From: Inhella inkyongensis
GTDB lineage: Bacteria; Pseudomonadota; Gammaproteobacteria; Burkholderiales; Burkholderiaceae_C
Assembly: GCF_005952805.1 (NCBI RefSeq)
Contig: NZ_CP040709.1
Span: forward strand, 744,001-808,000
Direction: 5' to 3'
Length of the DNA: 64,000 bases
Shown here: positions 8,597-17,452 of the stretch, in pieces
Layout of the letters: every line of letters begins with the position of its first letter
How positions within the stretch are numbered: the stretch's first letter is position 1
The notes under the pieces: model-generated
The model's input: the letters and a program-made list of their open reading frames with translations, nothing else
Database searches by the model: none
What the model was told of the DNA's origin: nothing
Made by a program: the position numbers and the translations under genes

Positions 8597-8928
8597 GTCA
8601 GCGGGCAAGGGTTCTGGGTCAGTTCCAGCAACTGTTGGCGAAGCCCTTGCAGGTCCGCCAGCCGGGCCTCGGTCTCGCCCAGTTTGGCCTGCAGCCAGGC
8701 ACCGACGTCTTCGGCGCTGCCGCCTTCCTGCAGCGCCTGGCGCACCTCGGCCAGACTGAAGCCCAGACCCTGCGCCTGACGCACCAGGCGCAGCAAGGCC
8801 AGGCTTTGCGGGGGGTAGTCGCGGTAGCCGTTGGGAAGCCGGCGTGCGCGCAGCAAGCCGATGCGTTCGTAAAACCGCAAGGCCTCGCGGCTGAGGCCGC
8901 TGTGTGTCGCCAATTCACCAATTCGCAT
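8584..8928 (-). CDS. MerR-family transcriptional regulator
   Basis: The 114-residue protein starts MRIGELATHSGLSREALRFYERIGLL, the hallmark MerR winged helix, followed by a dimerisation coiled coil (EVRQALQEGG...LADLQGLRQQLLELTQ). Its C-terminus carries two cysteines (NPCPLTC), so a metal or redox ligand is possible. A typical MerR operator lies just upstream at 8942-8961, in the divergent interval shared with the membrane protein gene at 8997. The longer frame from 8985 runs through that operator and is not used. Confidence 0.85.
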   Translation of the reverse strand: MRIGELATHSGLSREALRFYERIGLLRARRLPNGYRDYPPQSLALLRLVRQAQGLGFSLAEVRQALQEGGSAEDVGAWLQAKLGETEARLADLQGLRQQLLELTQNPCPLTCSN

Positions 8929-8941
8929 TGAAACGCCTTGA

Positions 8942-8961
8942 CCCTGTAGTGCAGTACAGGG
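8942..8961. promoter_or_regulatory. MerR-type operator, divergent promoter
   Basis: An inverted repeat with 7-bp arms CCCTGTA and TACAGGG and a 6-bp centre lies between the divergent MerR gene (start 8928) and the membrane protein gene (start 8997). A TTGACC element overlaps its left edge at 8938-8943. A dyad placed next to a -35-like element is how MerR proteins twist promoters into activity. The position and symmetry are seen; the binding is inferred. Confidence 0.6.
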
Positions 8962-8996
8962 CGCAGTCTCGCGGCTTTTCAACACTGGAGATTGGG

Positions 8997-9437
8997 ATGA
9001 AGCAAGAAACGCGTCTGCGCTGGGTGCGCGCCGGTGGCCTGTACGACCTGCTGGTGAGCTGGCCGCTGCTGACCCCTTGGAGCTTGGCTTGGATGAGTGA
9101 GCAGCTGAACACCGCCAATCAGGCCCTGGGCCTGGCTGGGCAGGCTTCAGTGCCCGACGGCCAGCACGCCCTGCTGGCGGGGTTGCTGGCTAGCTTGATT
9201 CTGCTGTGGGGCGGCGTGCGCGCCCTGTGGCCTTCGGAGCAACTGGGCAGTTGGGATGCCCTGACGCGGCTGCTGTTTGCCACGCAGCTGATCGCGGCGG
9301 CCTTGAGCGGACAGCCGCAACTTCTGCTGGTCTACGCCGCGATGGAGCTGCTGTTCGGCGCCATGCAGTGGGGCGGGCTCAGCTCCCTCGGCTCAGCTGC
9401 AGCTGTTCCTCGGTATCCAGCTGCATCTCGTAGCTGA
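8997..9437 (+). CDS. small integral membrane protein, 146 aa
   Basis: The ATG at 8997 follows GGAGATTGGG. The product has several hydrophobic helices (GGLYDLLVSWPLLTPWSLAW, ALLAGLLASLILLWGGVRALW, LLFATQLIAAALSG, LLLVYAAMELLFGAM) and looks like a four-helix membrane protein of unknown function. It is probably controlled by the divergent MerR gene. The last ~20 residues overlap the 3' end of the convergent diguanylate cyclase gene and are low in conservation-like signal, so the reading frame may have been extended by loss of an earlier stop. Confidence 0.6.
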   Translation: MKQETRLRWVRAGGLYDLLVSWPLLTPWSLAWMSEQLNTANQALGLAGQASVPDGQHALLAGLLASLILLWGGVRALWPSEQLGSWDALTRLLFATQLIAAALSGQPQLLLVYAAMELLFGAMQWGGLSSLGSAAAVPRYPAASRS

Positions 9438-10380
9438 AGAAGCGATTGCGGCCTTTGCGCTTGGCGTTGTAGAGCGCGTCATCGGCGCGCAGCAGCAGGC
9501 CCTCGGCCGTGGTGGCCTCATCCGGCACGCAGGTGGTGATGCCGCCGGAGAGCGTGACCTGGGGCCCGATGGGTGAGTCTGGATGCGCCAGCGCGGCGCG
9601 GTGGAGCGTGCGCAACAGCGCCCGCGCATAGGTCATGGCGCCTGAGCGCGGGGTCAGCGGCAGGATCAGCGCGAACTCCTCGCCGCCGTATCGGCCGGCC
9701 AGGTCGCGCGGGCGCAGACAGGCTTCTTCGAGCAGCTTGGCCACCTGCTTGAGGCAGGTGTCGCCGGCCAGATGGCCGGCCTTGTCGTTGAAGCGCTTGA
9801 AATGGTCGATGTCCAGCAGCGCCACGCTCAGCGGTTGGCCTTCGCGCCGGCAGGCGGCAATTTCCTGGTGCAGGCGCTCATCGATGGCGCGGCGGTTGAA
9901 GAGGCCGGTCAGGGAGTCATGCAGGCTGAGTTGCTGCAACTGCGCATTGGCCAGGCGCAGTTCCTCGGAGCGTTGCAGCAGTTTGGCGCGCATCATCAGC
10001 AGACGCTGCATGGCGCGCAGCTTGGCGCCCAGCAGGGTGGTGGTGATGGGCTTGGCCAGGAAGTCGTCGCCGCCGGCCTCGATGCCGCGCCAGATGTCTT
10101 CGTCGCCATGGCGGCCGGACAAAAACAAGATCGGTGTCCAACCGCCCTGCTCGGCCGCGCGAATCTGCTGGGCCACCCAATAACCATCGTGCTGGGGCAT
10201 TTCCACATCCAGCAGCACCAGGTCGGGGCGGTGCTCGATGAAGACCTGCACCGCCTGGGTCGGGTTGCTGGCCTCGATGACCCGATGTCCCAGTGACTCC
10301 AGTGCTGCGCGCGCCAGCAGGCGCGGCATCACTTGGTCGTCAACGACCAGCACGGAGAGGGCTTCCTGGGGGGTCTGCAT
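9379..10380 (-). CDS. response regulator with diguanylate cyclase domain (REC-GGDEF)
   Basis: From the ATG at 10380 the product is 333 residues. It has an N-terminal receiver domain (LSVLVVDDQVMPRLL, phospho-acceptor Asp in LVLLDVEMPQHDG, Lys in FLAKP), a short coiled coil, then a GGDEF domain with SLHDSLTGLFNRRAID and an intact active site reading RYGGEEFALILP. It should make cyclic-di-GMP when phosphorylated, in a PleD/WspR-like way. No I-site RxxD is obvious directly before the active loop beyond LRPRDLAG. The cognate kinase is not in the window. Confidence 0.9.
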   Translation of the reverse strand: MQTPQEALSVLVVDDQVMPRLLARAALESLGHRVIEASNPTQAVQVFIEHRPDLVLLDVEMPQHDGYWVAQQIRAAEQGGWTPILFLSGRHGDEDIWRGIEAGGDDFLAKPITTTLLGAKLRAMQRLLMMRAKLLQRSEELRLANAQLQQLSLHDSLTGLFNRRAIDERLHQEIAACRREGQPLSVALLDIDHFKRFNDKAGHLAGDTCLKQVAKLLEEACLRPRDLAGRYGGEEFALILPLTPRSGAMTYARALLRTLHRAALAHPDSPIGPQVTLSGGITTCVPDEATTAEGLLLRADDALYNAKRKGRNRFFSYEMQLDTEEQLQLSRGS

Positions 10381-10450
10381 GGCGCCTCGGATGGGGGAGA
10401 ACCAGCATAGAGGAAGGCTGGGGCTCTCGCCCACCCCCACAATCCCAGGG

Positions 10451-11383
10451 ATGGGAGAAGAGGGATTGGACGGAATTCGGTTTATTGAGCGAGGTTGGCT
10501 GTCATCCAACTTGGTGTTGATTCACGGCGCAGCGGATGAAGAGGGGGCCTTGCTGGTGGACAGCGGCCATGGTCTGGATTCGCAGCAAACCGTTGAGACG
10601 GTGCGCAGCGCCCTGCAGGGCCAGCGCCTGGCGGCGATCCTCAACACCCATTTGCACCCCGATCATTGCGGCGGCAATGCCCGTCTGCAGCAGCAGTTTG
10701 GGGCCCAGGCCTATGTGCCGCTGGGTGAAGCCGCTTTGGCGCGGCGTTGGGAAGAGGCCGATCTCTTTCATGGCCAAGCGGGGCAGTATTGCCCTCGCTT
10801 TCGGGTGCATCGCACGGTGCAAGAGGGCGAACGGATCCAGGCCGGCGGCCGCTCTTGGGAGTTGCTGGCTGCGCCGGGCCACGACCCGCATGCCTTGATG
10901 TTGTTCGATGCCGAGTCCGGCGCGCTGATCACGGCCGATGCCCTGTGGGCCCAAGGCGCGGCGGTGGTGATGGGGGAGTTGCTGGGCGAGCCAGGTGGCC
11001 TGGATGCGGCGGAGTGGACCTTGGACGCCATCGCCCGCTTGCCGGTGCGACGGGTGTTTCCTGGGCATGGGCCGTGTTTCGATCAAGTGGCGCCCGCGCT
11101 GGCGCAGGCCCGAGCGGTGTTGCAACGTTGGCGCGCCGACCCGGCCCTGCACGCCCGCCATGCAGCGCGTGCCCTGCTGAAGTTCCATCTGATGGAGGCG
11201 CGTCAGGAGCCCTTGGCTGGCACCTTGATCTGGGCTTGTGGCGTGCCCCTGTTGCGGCGCTTGTGGGAGCGCTGGGGTCCTGCGGGCACCGCCGGCCCGG
11301 GGGAGTGGGCGCAGTTGTTGCTCGACGAACTGCTCGCGCGCGGCCTGGCGCGGCGCGAGGGCGATGAGATATTGAATATCTGA
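10451..11383 (+). CDS. metallo-beta-lactamase-fold hydrolase
   Basis: The 310-residue protein from the ATG at 10451 has the full zinc motif THLHPDHCGGN near residue 72, a later APGHDPHALMLFD, and VFPGHGPCFD. It is a soluble MBL-fold hydrolase with a C-terminal winged-helix-like part (LKFHLMEARQEPLAGTLIW and later), as in glyoxalase II-like or RNase Z-like enzymes of unknown substrate. It is divergent from the response regulator gene, with about 70 bases between starts. Confidence 0.8.
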   Translation: MGEEGLDGIRFIERGWLSSNLVLIHGAADEEGALLVDSGHGLDSQQTVETVRSALQGQRLAAILNTHLHPDHCGGNARLQQQFGAQAYVPLGEAALARRWEEADLFHGQAGQYCPRFRVHRTVQEGERIQAGGRSWELLAAPGHDPHALMLFDAESGALITADALWAQGAAVVMGELLGEPGGLDAAEWTLDAIARLPVRRVFPGHGPCFDQVAPALAQARAVLQRWRADPALHARHAARALLKFHLMEARQEPLAGTLIWACGVPLLRRLWERWGPAGTAGPGEWAQLLLDELLARGLARREGDEILNI

Positions 11384-11390
11384 ATGAAAT

Positions 11391-11410
11391 CGGGCGCCCG
11401 AGGGCGCCCG
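11391..11410 (+). terminator. GC-rich hairpin after the MBL gene
   Basis: A perfect inverted repeat CGGGCGCCC/GGGCGCCCG lies 8 bases past the stop codon at 11383. The T-tract is weak (TTGAAC follows), so this may be a weak terminator or a 3'-end stabiliser. Confidence 0.45.
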
Positions 11411-11425
11411 TTGAACTGCGAAGTG

Positions 11426-11706
11426 CCTAGGGAGGATCTGCAAAACCCCGTGCTGCCCGCGTTTGCGAGAGAACCGGCCGGATCGTAGGCGGCGCGCGAA
11501 GGTCGGACTCGCCGTCCTAAGCCTAAGCGCGCCAACGACCGAGACGGCCGGCTATCTCGCAAACCCTTTCGGGCCAAAGACTTTTCGGGCGATGGCCGGC
11601 GTTGCAAGCCTTGCTCAGGCCGCCAGCCTGAGCGGCGGCTCGCGCCTTGGCCCTCATCCCGAAAAGTCTTGGCGCGGGCGCAGGGGGTTTTGCAGACCCT
11701 CCCTAG
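11426..11706. repeat. intergenic palindromic repeat element, copy 2
   Basis: This 281-bp copy is cleaner than copy 1. Its two ends form a terminal inverted repeat of about 23 bp with one mismatch (core TCTGCAAAACCCC on the left, GGGGTTTTGCAGA on the right, both bordered by CTAG). Internally it keeps the inverted ACTTTTCGGG/CCCGAAAAGT pair and an altered GAGAGAACCGGCC/GGCCGG pair. It lies between the MBL gene and metK and abuts the metK 3' relic. No coding capacity is evident. Confidence 0.8.
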
Positions 11707-11757
11707 CTTCAGGCCGGCGGCAGCACGCAGTGCTGCGGCCTTATCGGTCTTCTGGTC
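11707..11757 (-). pseudogene. relic of a metK 3' end
   Basis: Read on the minus strand, this segment encodes [16 protein letters not shown]. It repeats the last residues of the intact metK ([15 protein letters not shown]) about 90 bases upstream but differs at many synonymous positions. It has no start and runs into the repeat element. It is either an old duplication or the tail of a replaced metK allele. Confidence 0.6.
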
Positions 11758-11845
11758 TGCGTTCACGCCGGTTGACGCCGGCATGAACTTCGCCCGAGAA
11801 CTGCCAAGCCTGCTGCGCTCGGCCGCTTCGCGCCCGGCGCTGGGT

Positions 11846-13027
11846 TTACAACCCAGCTGCGGCGCGCAGCGCCGCCGCTTTGTCAGTCTTCTCCCAGCTG
11901 AACTCCGGCTCTTCGCGGCCGAAGTGGCCGTAAGCGGCGGTCTTCTCGTAGATCGGGCGGCGCAGATCCAGCATCTCAATGATGCCGCGCGGGCGCAGGT
12001 CGAAGTGCTGGCGCACCAACTCGGCAATCTTTTCGTCAGCGATCTTGCCGGTGCCCTCGGTGTAGACCGTGATGTTCATCGGGTGCGCCACGCCGATGGC
12101 GTAGGCCACCTGGATCTGGCACTGGCGCGCCAGACCAGCGGCCACCACGTTCTTGGCCACATAGCGCGCGGCGTAGGCGGCCGAACGGTCCACCTTGGTC
12201 GGATCCTTGCCCGAGAAGGCACCGCCGCCATGCGGGCAGGCGCCGCCGTAGGTGTCGACGATGATCTTGCGCCCCGTGAGCCCGCAGTCACCCTGCGGGC
12301 CGCCGATGACGAAGCGGCCGGTGGGGTTGATCAGGTACTTGGTGTCCTGCAGCCACTCCTTGGGCAGCACAGGCTTGATGATTTCTTCGATGACAGCCTC
12401 GTAGAACTCGGGCTTCATCTTGTCGCCCAGGCTCATCTCGGGGTCGTGCTGGGTTGAGAGCACCACGGTGTCGATGGAGTGCGGCTTGCCATCCACATAG
12501 CGCATCGTCACCTGGCTCTTGGCGTCCGGGCGCAGGAAGGGCAGGCGACCGTCCTTGCGCAGCTGGCTCTGGCGCTCGACCAGGCGGTGGGCGTAGTAGA
12601 TCGGCGCGGGCATCAGCTCGGGCGTCTCATCGCAGGCATAGCCAAACATCAGGCCCTGGTCACCGGCACCGATGTTCAGGTAGTCGTCGCTGGCGCGATC
12701 CACGCCCTGGGCGATGTCATTGCTCTGCTTGTCGTAGGCCACCAGCACGGCGCAACCCTTGTAGTCGATGCCGTACTCGGTGTTGTCGTAGCCGATGCGT
12801 TTGATGGTGTCGCGTGCGACCTGGATGTAGTCGACATGCGCATTGGTCGTGATCTCGCCGGCCAGCACCACCAGACCGGTGTTGCACAGGGTCTCGGCCG
12901 CCACGCGGCTCAGCGGGTCCTGCTTGAAGATGGCGTCGAGAATGGCGTCCGAGATCTGGTCGGCCACCTTGTCGGGATGCCCCTCGGAGACCGACTCCGA
13001 GGTGAAAAGAAAATCGCTGCTGGCCAC
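11846..13027 (-). CDS. metK: S-adenosylmethionine synthetase
   Basis: The 393-residue protein makes S-adenosylmethionine from methionine and ATP. It carries the family signatures: [21 protein letters not shown] at the N-terminus with the ATP-binding His, [12 protein letters not shown] near residue 119, and [23 protein letters not shown] near 265. The start is a GTG at 13027, preceded by AAGGAG. The last residues are an Ala-rich tail ending [10 protein letters not shown] saw no recognisable SAM or SAH riboswitch in the roughly 150 bases upstream, which are shared with the divergent acyltransferase gene. Confidence 0.97.
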   Translation of the reverse strand: MASSDFLFTSESVSEGHPDKVADQISDAILDAIFKQDPLSRVAAETLCNTGLVVLAGEITTNAHVDYIQVARDTIKRIGYDNTEYGIDYKGCAVLVAYDKQSNDIAQGVDRASDDYLNIGAGDQGLMFGYACDETPELMPAPIYYAHRLVERQSQLRKDGRLPFLRPDAKSQVTMRYVDGKPHSIDTVVLSTQHDPEMSLGDKMKPEFYEAVIEEIIKPVLPKEWLQDTKYLINPTGRFVIGGPQGDCGLTGRKIIVDTYGGACPHGGGAFSGKDPTKVDRSAAYAARYVAKNVVAAGLARQCQIQVAYAIGVAHPMNITVYTEGTGKIADEKIAELVRQHFDLRPRGIIEMLDLRRPIYEKTAAYGHFGREEPEFSWEKTDKAAALRAAAGL

Positions 13028-13184
13028 TTAATAAACTCCTTCGAAATGTTGCAACGGGCGTTGCCGGTCTTCTGGGGAGTCGCGGCGAACGCTTTAGCGG
13101 CATTTATATGGCGCGGCGAACCGCTCCTGTCGCCCCGCAAGTTGTCCTGTTAACTCGGCGACCTTGCCAATTCTGCACCGATTC

Positions 13185-14030
13185 ATGACCCTCATTCGTT
13201 GGATGTCCCGCTGGCCACTGTGGCTGTTGCACGCTTTGGGCGCGCTGGCAGGCTGGTTGGCCTTTGCCTTTTCGGGGGCCTACCGGCGTCGGCTTTGGGC
13301 CCATGCCGGCGCGGCGGGCGCCAGTTGGGCGCAGCGCTGTGGCGCTGTGGCGGGGGCCGGGCGCATGCTGTTTGAGATCCCCTGGCTGTGGCTGCGCCCG
13401 CCGGGGCTGGGGGACTGGGTGCGCTGGGAGGGGGCGGAGCTGTTGCCGGCCCTGCTGCAGGAGCGCCGTGGCTTGCTGTTGATGACGCCGCATCTGGGGT
13501 GTTTCGAAGTCGTGGCCCAGGCCTATGCCGAGCGCTTTGGCGCCCAGGCGCCGATGACGGCGCTCTACCGCCCGGCGCGCAAGCCCTGGCTGCGTGAATT
13601 GGTGGCGGCCTCGCGCGACCGGCCGGGGTTGCAGGCCGCGCCGGCCAATCTGAGCGGCGTGCGCCAAATGCTGCGGGCGCTCAAGAAGGGCGAGTGCGTG
13701 GGCCTGCTGCCGGATCAGGTGCCGCCCGAGGGCCAGGGCGCCTGGGCCCCCTTCTTTGGGCGCCCGGCCTACACCATGACCCTGGCCACCCGCCTGATTC
13801 AGCAGACCGGGGCCCCCGTGGTGTTGCTCTGGGGCGAGCGTCTGCCCTGGGGCCGGGGCTACATCGTCCACGTACGACCCTTCGCACCTTTGCCGCCGGA
13901 TTGCAGCCCTGAACAGGCCTGCGAACACATCAATCGCCATATGGAAGCCTTGATCCTGGAGGCGCCGCAGCAATACCTGTGGGGTTACAACCGCTACAAG
14001 GGGCCTAGGGCCCAGGAGCAGGCGTCGTGA
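13185..14030 (+). CDS. LpxL/HtrB-family lipid A acyltransferase, first paralogue
   Basis: The ATG at 13185 is used; the frame extends to a TTG at 13164 without a better site. The 281-residue protein has an N-terminal hydrophobic anchor (WPLWLLHALGALAGWLAFAF) and the acyltransferase motif HLGCFE (H-x4-E) in LLLMTPHLGCFEVV, then LLPDQVPPEGQGAWAPFFGRPAYTMTLATRL and the C-terminal PQQYLWGYNRYK. Family members add secondary acyl chains to lipid A at the inner face of the cytoplasmic membrane. It overlaps the next paralogue by four bases (GTGA). Confidence 0.88.
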   Translation: MTLIRWMSRWPLWLLHALGALAGWLAFAFSGAYRRRLWAHAGAAGASWAQRCGAVAGAGRMLFEIPWLWLRPPGLGDWVRWEGAELLPALLQERRGLLLMTPHLGCFEVVAQAYAERFGAQAPMTALYRPARKPWLRELVAASRDRPGLQAAPANLSGVRQMLRALKKGECVGLLPDQVPPEGQGAWAPFFGRPAYTMTLATRLIQQTGAPVVLLWGERLPWGRGYIVHVRPFAPLPPDCSPEQACEHINRHMEALILEAPQQYLWGYNRYKGPRAQEQAS

Positions 14031-14926
14031 TCGGGCGCATCCTGGGTCATGCGGGTGCCCGCGCCGTGATTGGGCTGTTGTGGTTGCTGCACTGGCTGCC
14101 CCTGCCGCTGTTGGCGGCGTTGGGGCGCGGTCTGGGGGCGCTGCTGTGGCGGCTCGCGGGTTCGCGTCGGCGGGTGGCTCTGCGCAATCTGGAGCTGTGC
14201 TTCCCGGAGAAAAGCGCGGTCGAACGCGAGGCGCTGGCGCGCGAGCACTTCGGCTGGATGGGGCGCTCGATCCTGGAACGGGGGCTGATGTGGTTTGCTC
14301 CGCGAGAGCGGTTGATGCGGCTGATGCAGATCGAGGGCGACATCCACCAGGGCGAGCGCAGCGAACGCCCGGTGATGTGGCTGCTGCCGCACTTCGCGGG
14401 CCTGGACTGGGTGGCCCCGGCGCTGATGCTCTGCCAGAGCAAGCCGGGTGTGGACGTCTACCAGCGCCAGAGCAACGCGGTGTTTGACGCTCAGCTGATG
14501 AAGGGGCGCGGCCGCTTTGGTCAGAACGCCTTCGTCGATCGGCAGGACGGCATCCGGCCCGTCATCAAGTTCATTCGCCAGGGCTATGGCTTTGTGAATG
14601 CACCCGACATGGATTTCGGCCGCGACAACTCGGACTTCGTGCCCTTTTTTGGTGTGCCGGCCTGCACCCTGTTGGCGCCGGCCAAGATGGCGGCCAGCAT
14701 GGACATGGTGGTGCTGCCCTTGGTGGTGACCATGCTGCCCGGCGGTCAGGGCTACCGCATCGGCTGCCCGCCGCCCCTGGCGGGCTACCCCAGTGGGGAC
14801 GCGCTGGCCGATGCCCATACCCTCAACACCTGGCTGGAGGCGCGCATCCGCGAGAACCCCGCCCAGTACCTGTGGGTGCACAAGCGCTTCAAGACCCGGC
14901 CCGAGGGCGAAGCTCCGCTGTATTGA
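14027..14926 (+). CDS. LpxL/HtrB-family lipid A acyltransferase, second paralogue
   Basis: This 299-residue paralogue starts with a GTG that overlaps the previous stop, so translation is coupled. It has an N-terminal membrane anchor ([23 protein letters not shown]), the conserved [15 protein letters not shown] segment, an active site with Asp in place of Glu (PHFAGLD, H-x4-D), and the late [16 protein letters not shown] motif. The Asp form is common in LpxL/LpxM relatives. The pair probably acylates lipid A at two positions. The following 90 bases hold a GC-rich hairpin (CCCCCCGAGGGGGG) ahead of dapF. Confidence 0.88.
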   Translation: MIGRILGHAGARAVIGLLWLLHWLPLPLLAALGRGLGALLWRLAGSRRRVALRNLELCFPEKSAVEREALAREHFGWMGRSILERGLMWFAPRERLMRLMQIEGDIHQGERSERPVMWLLPHFAGLDWVAPALMLCQSKPGVDVYQRQSNAVFDAQLMKGRGRFGQNAFVDRQDGIRPVIKFIRQGYGFVNAPDMDFGRDNSDFVPFFGVPACTLLAPAKMAASMDMVVLPLVVTMLPGGQGYRIGCPPPLAGYPSGDALADAHTLNTWLEARIRENPAQYLWVHKRFKTRPEGEAPLY

Positions 14927-15017
14927 GGCCCCCAGGTCCGGGCTGCGCCCAGCCCGCCCCCCGAGGGGGGCAAGAAACCTCGGGGCGGCCCTTCGATTTC
15001 TTATGAACAATGCAGGC

Positions 15018-15860
15018 ATGAAGCTCTCATTCACCAAGATGCAGGGCGCCGGCAATGACTTCGTCGTCATTGACGCCACCCGCCAGCCCTTTTCGCTCAG
15101 CCCCGAACAGCTGCGGCGATTGGGCGACCGTCGCTTCGGCGTCGGCTGCGATCAGATCCTGGTCGTCGAGCCGCCCGATGCGCCGGATGTGGACTTTCGC
15201 TATCGGATCTTCAACGGCAGTGGCGAAGAGGTCGAGCACTGCGGCAATGGCGCGCGTTGCTTTGTGCGCTTCGTGCAAGAGCAGGGCCTGAGCCGCAAGA
15301 CTGAATTGCGGGTGCGCACGGTCAACAACGTGCTGACCCTGCGCAGCCAGGACGATGGGCGGGTCCAGGTCGATATGGGTGCGCCCCGCCTGAATCCGGA
15401 GAGCCTGCCCTTCGAGAGTGCGGGCCTGCAAGCCGATGCCCAGGGCCTGTGGCCGCTAGCGCTGGCCGATGGCGATGCGGTGAAGTTGGCCCTGGTGTCG
15501 ATGGGCAATCCACATGCGGTGCTCTGGGTCGACGACGTGGACCAAGCGCCGGTGGCGCTGCGTGGCCCGCAAATCCAGGCCGACCCGCGCTTTCCGCAGG
15601 GGGTGAATGTGGGCTTCATGCAGATCCAAAGCCGCACGCGGGCGCGCATCCGGGTCTATGAACGGGGAGCCGGCGAGACCCTGGCCTGCGGCACCGGGGC
15701 CTGTGCCGCCGTGGTGGCCGGCATCCGCGCCGGCCTGCTGGATGCCGCCGTGGAAGTCCAAGCGCGCGGCGGCCTGCTGCGCATTGAGTGGGATGGGGTC
15801 GGCTCGGTCTTCATGACCGGCCCCGCCGAGACTGTTTTTCAAGGAAGCATTGAGCTGTGA
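15018..15860 (+). CDS. dapF: diaminopimelate epimerase
   Basis: The 280-residue enzyme interconverts LL- and meso-diaminopimelate for lysine and peptidoglycan synthesis. Both catalytic cysteines are visible in their family contexts: [10 protein letters not shown] near residue 74 and [13 protein letters not shown] near 222. The N-terminus [20 protein letters not shown] is diagnostic. An in-frame ATG at 15003 would add five residues. It overlaps the DUF484 gene by four bases, and the order dapF-DUF484-xerC is a well-known proteobacterial cluster. Confidence 0.97.
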   Translation: MKLSFTKMQGAGNDFVVIDATRQPFSLSPEQLRRLGDRRFGVGCDQILVVEPPDAPDVDFRYRIFNGSGEEVEHCGNGARCFVRFVQEQGLSRKTELRVRTVNNVLTLRSQDDGRVQVDMGAPRLNPESLPFESAGLQADAQGLWPLALADGDAVKLALVSMGNPHAVLWVDDVDQAPVALRGPQIQADPRFPQGVNVGFMQIQSRTRARIRVYERGAGETLACGTGACAAVVAGIRAGLLDAAVEVQARGGLLRIEWDGVGSVFMTGPAETVFQGSIEL

Positions 15861-16528
15861 GCAACCCCATCGAAGGCATTACCGAGGCCGACATCGCCGA
15901 CTACCTGGCGGCCAACCCCAGCTTCTTCGAGCGCCACGCGGAGCTCTTGCATCACATCCAGCTCAGCCACCCGCTGGGCCACCGCACGGTGTCCCTGCAG
16001 GAGCGCCAGGCCGAGATGCTGCGCGAGCGCATCAAGGGCCTGGAGCGCAAGATCATCGAAATGATCCGCGCCGGCACCGAAAACCTGGGTCACTTCGAGA
16101 AGCTGCAGGCCTGGACCCTGGCGCTGATGCAGGTGGCGGAGCCGGCCGAACTGCCCGAGCGTTTGCAAACCGAGTTGCGCGAGCGCTTTCAGATCCCCCA
16201 GACCGCGCTGCGCCTATTCCATCAGGGCGGCTGCAGCGAGGATGTGCAACGCTTTGCTGCCAGCCTGACCGAGCCCTTCTGTGGGCCGAATGAAGGCTTC
16301 GAGGCCGCCCGCTGGCTGGCCGAGCCGGTGGCCTCGCTGGCCCTGATCCCGCTGCGCCGTGCTGGCGAAACTGCCGCCGAACCGTCCACGTTTGGCCTGC
16401 TGGTGCTGGGCTCGCCCGATGCCACCCGCTACCGTGCCGACATGGGCACCGAGTTCCTGCAGCGCGTGGGCGAGGTCAGCAGCGCGGCCCTGGTCCGCAG
16501 CTTGCCGGTGGATGTCGCCCAGCCCTGA
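15857..16528 (+). CDS. DUF484 family protein
   Basis: This 223-residue protein begins with the DUF484 signature [30 protein letters not shown], then an amphipathic helix ([30 protein letters not shown]) and a GAF-like C-terminal half (LIPLRRAG...[14 protein letters not shown]). Its biochemical role is not established. It is translationally coupled to dapF upstream (ATGA overlap) and overlaps xerC downstream by 17 bases, the usual placement of this family. Confidence 0.9.
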   Translation: MSNPIEGITEADIADYLAANPSFFERHAELLHHIQLSHPLGHRTVSLQERQAEMLRERIKGLERKIIEMIRAGTENLGHFEKLQAWTLALMQVAEPAELPERLQTELRERFQIPQTALRLFHQGGCSEDVQRFAASLTEPFCGPNEGFEAARWLAEPVASLALIPLRRAGETAAEPSTFGLLVLGSPDATRYRADMGTEFLQRVGEVSSAALVRSLPVDVAQP

Positions 16529-17420
16529 GTTCAGCGATTACCTGCAGCATTTGCAGGTGGGCCGGCGCCTGGCCGAGCGCAGCCTGCGCCTTTATGCCGA
16601 TGCGCTGAGCCGCCTGCAGGCCGGTTGCAGGGCCCGGGGTTTGAGCCTGACCGAACTGCGCCCACCCCAGGCGCGCGAGTTGTTGGCCGAACTGCATGTT
16701 GGGGGCCTGGGCCCGCGCAGTCTGGCGCTCACGCTCTCAGCCTGGCGGGGCTATTACCGCTGGCTGGCGGCGCAGCGCCGCATCGACCACGATCCCTTGG
16801 TTGGACTGAAGGCGCCACGTGCCGGCCGCCCTCTGCCCAAGGCGCTGGGGGTGGATGACGCGGTGGCCCTGGCCGAACTGCCCTTGGGGGATGAGCCCGC
16901 CGCCCGCCGCGACCACTGCCTGATCGAATTGCTCTACGGCGCCGGCCTGCGGATCAGCGAGGTGCTGGGCCTGGATCTGCAGCCCGGTGGCGCCGGCTGG
17001 GTGGATCTGGCCAACAGCGAGGTGCAAGTGCTGGGCAAGGGCGGCAAGCGTCGCGCCGTGCCGCTGGGCGCTCAGGCCTTGGCGGCTGTGCGTGCGTGGC
17101 TGGGGGTGCGAGCCCAGTTGGCCCGCCCCGACGAGTCGGCGCTGTTGGTCGGGCAGCGCGGCCATCGGCTCTCGGCCAGCCTGGCCCGTGCCCGGCTGGC
17201 ACAAGCCGCCATCCAAGCGGGCTTGCCCACCCATGTGCACCCGCACATGCTGCGCCACAGCTATGCGAGTCACCTGTTGCAAAGCAGTGGCGATCTGCGC
17301 GCGGTGCAGGAGTTGCTGGGCCACGCCAACATTGCCACCACCCAGGTTTACACGCGCCTGGACTGGCAGCACCTGGCCAAGGCCTACGACGCGGCGCATC
17401 CGCGCGCCAAGAAGGGCTGA
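16512..17420 (+). CDS. xerC: tyrosine recombinase XerC
   Basis: The 302-residue protein has the N-terminal SAM-like core-binding domain (FSDYLQHLQVGRRLAERSLRLYADAL) and the catalytic domain with ELLYGAGLRISEVLGL (first Arg), GKGGKRRAVPL (Lys), HPHMLRHSYASHLL (H-x-x-R) and the nucleophile Tyr in TTQVYTRLDWQHL. XerC with XerD resolves chromosome dimers at dif. The ATG at 16512 gives the normal length; the longer frame upstream is a shadow of DUF484. Confidence 0.95.
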   Translation: MSPSPEFSDYLQHLQVGRRLAERSLRLYADALSRLQAGCRARGLSLTELRPPQARELLAELHVGGLGPRSLALTLSAWRGYYRWLAAQRRIDHDPLVGLKAPRAGRPLPKALGVDDAVALAELPLGDEPAARRDHCLIELLYGAGLRISEVLGLDLQPGGAGWVDLANSEVQVLGKGGKRRAVPLGAQALAAVRAWLGVRAQLARPDESALLVGQRGHRLSASLARARLAQAAIQAGLPTHVHPHMLRHSYASHLLQSSGDLRAVQELLGHANIATTQVYTRLDWQHLAKAYDAAHPRAKKG

Positions 17421-17452
17421 GCGGGACTGGCTGTGCCGCCGACAATGGCGGC

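Noticed and set aside
13028..13184. A SAM or SAH riboswitch upstream of metK.
   Set aside because: I could not find the conserved cores of the families I know; the interval is short and shared with a divergent gene.
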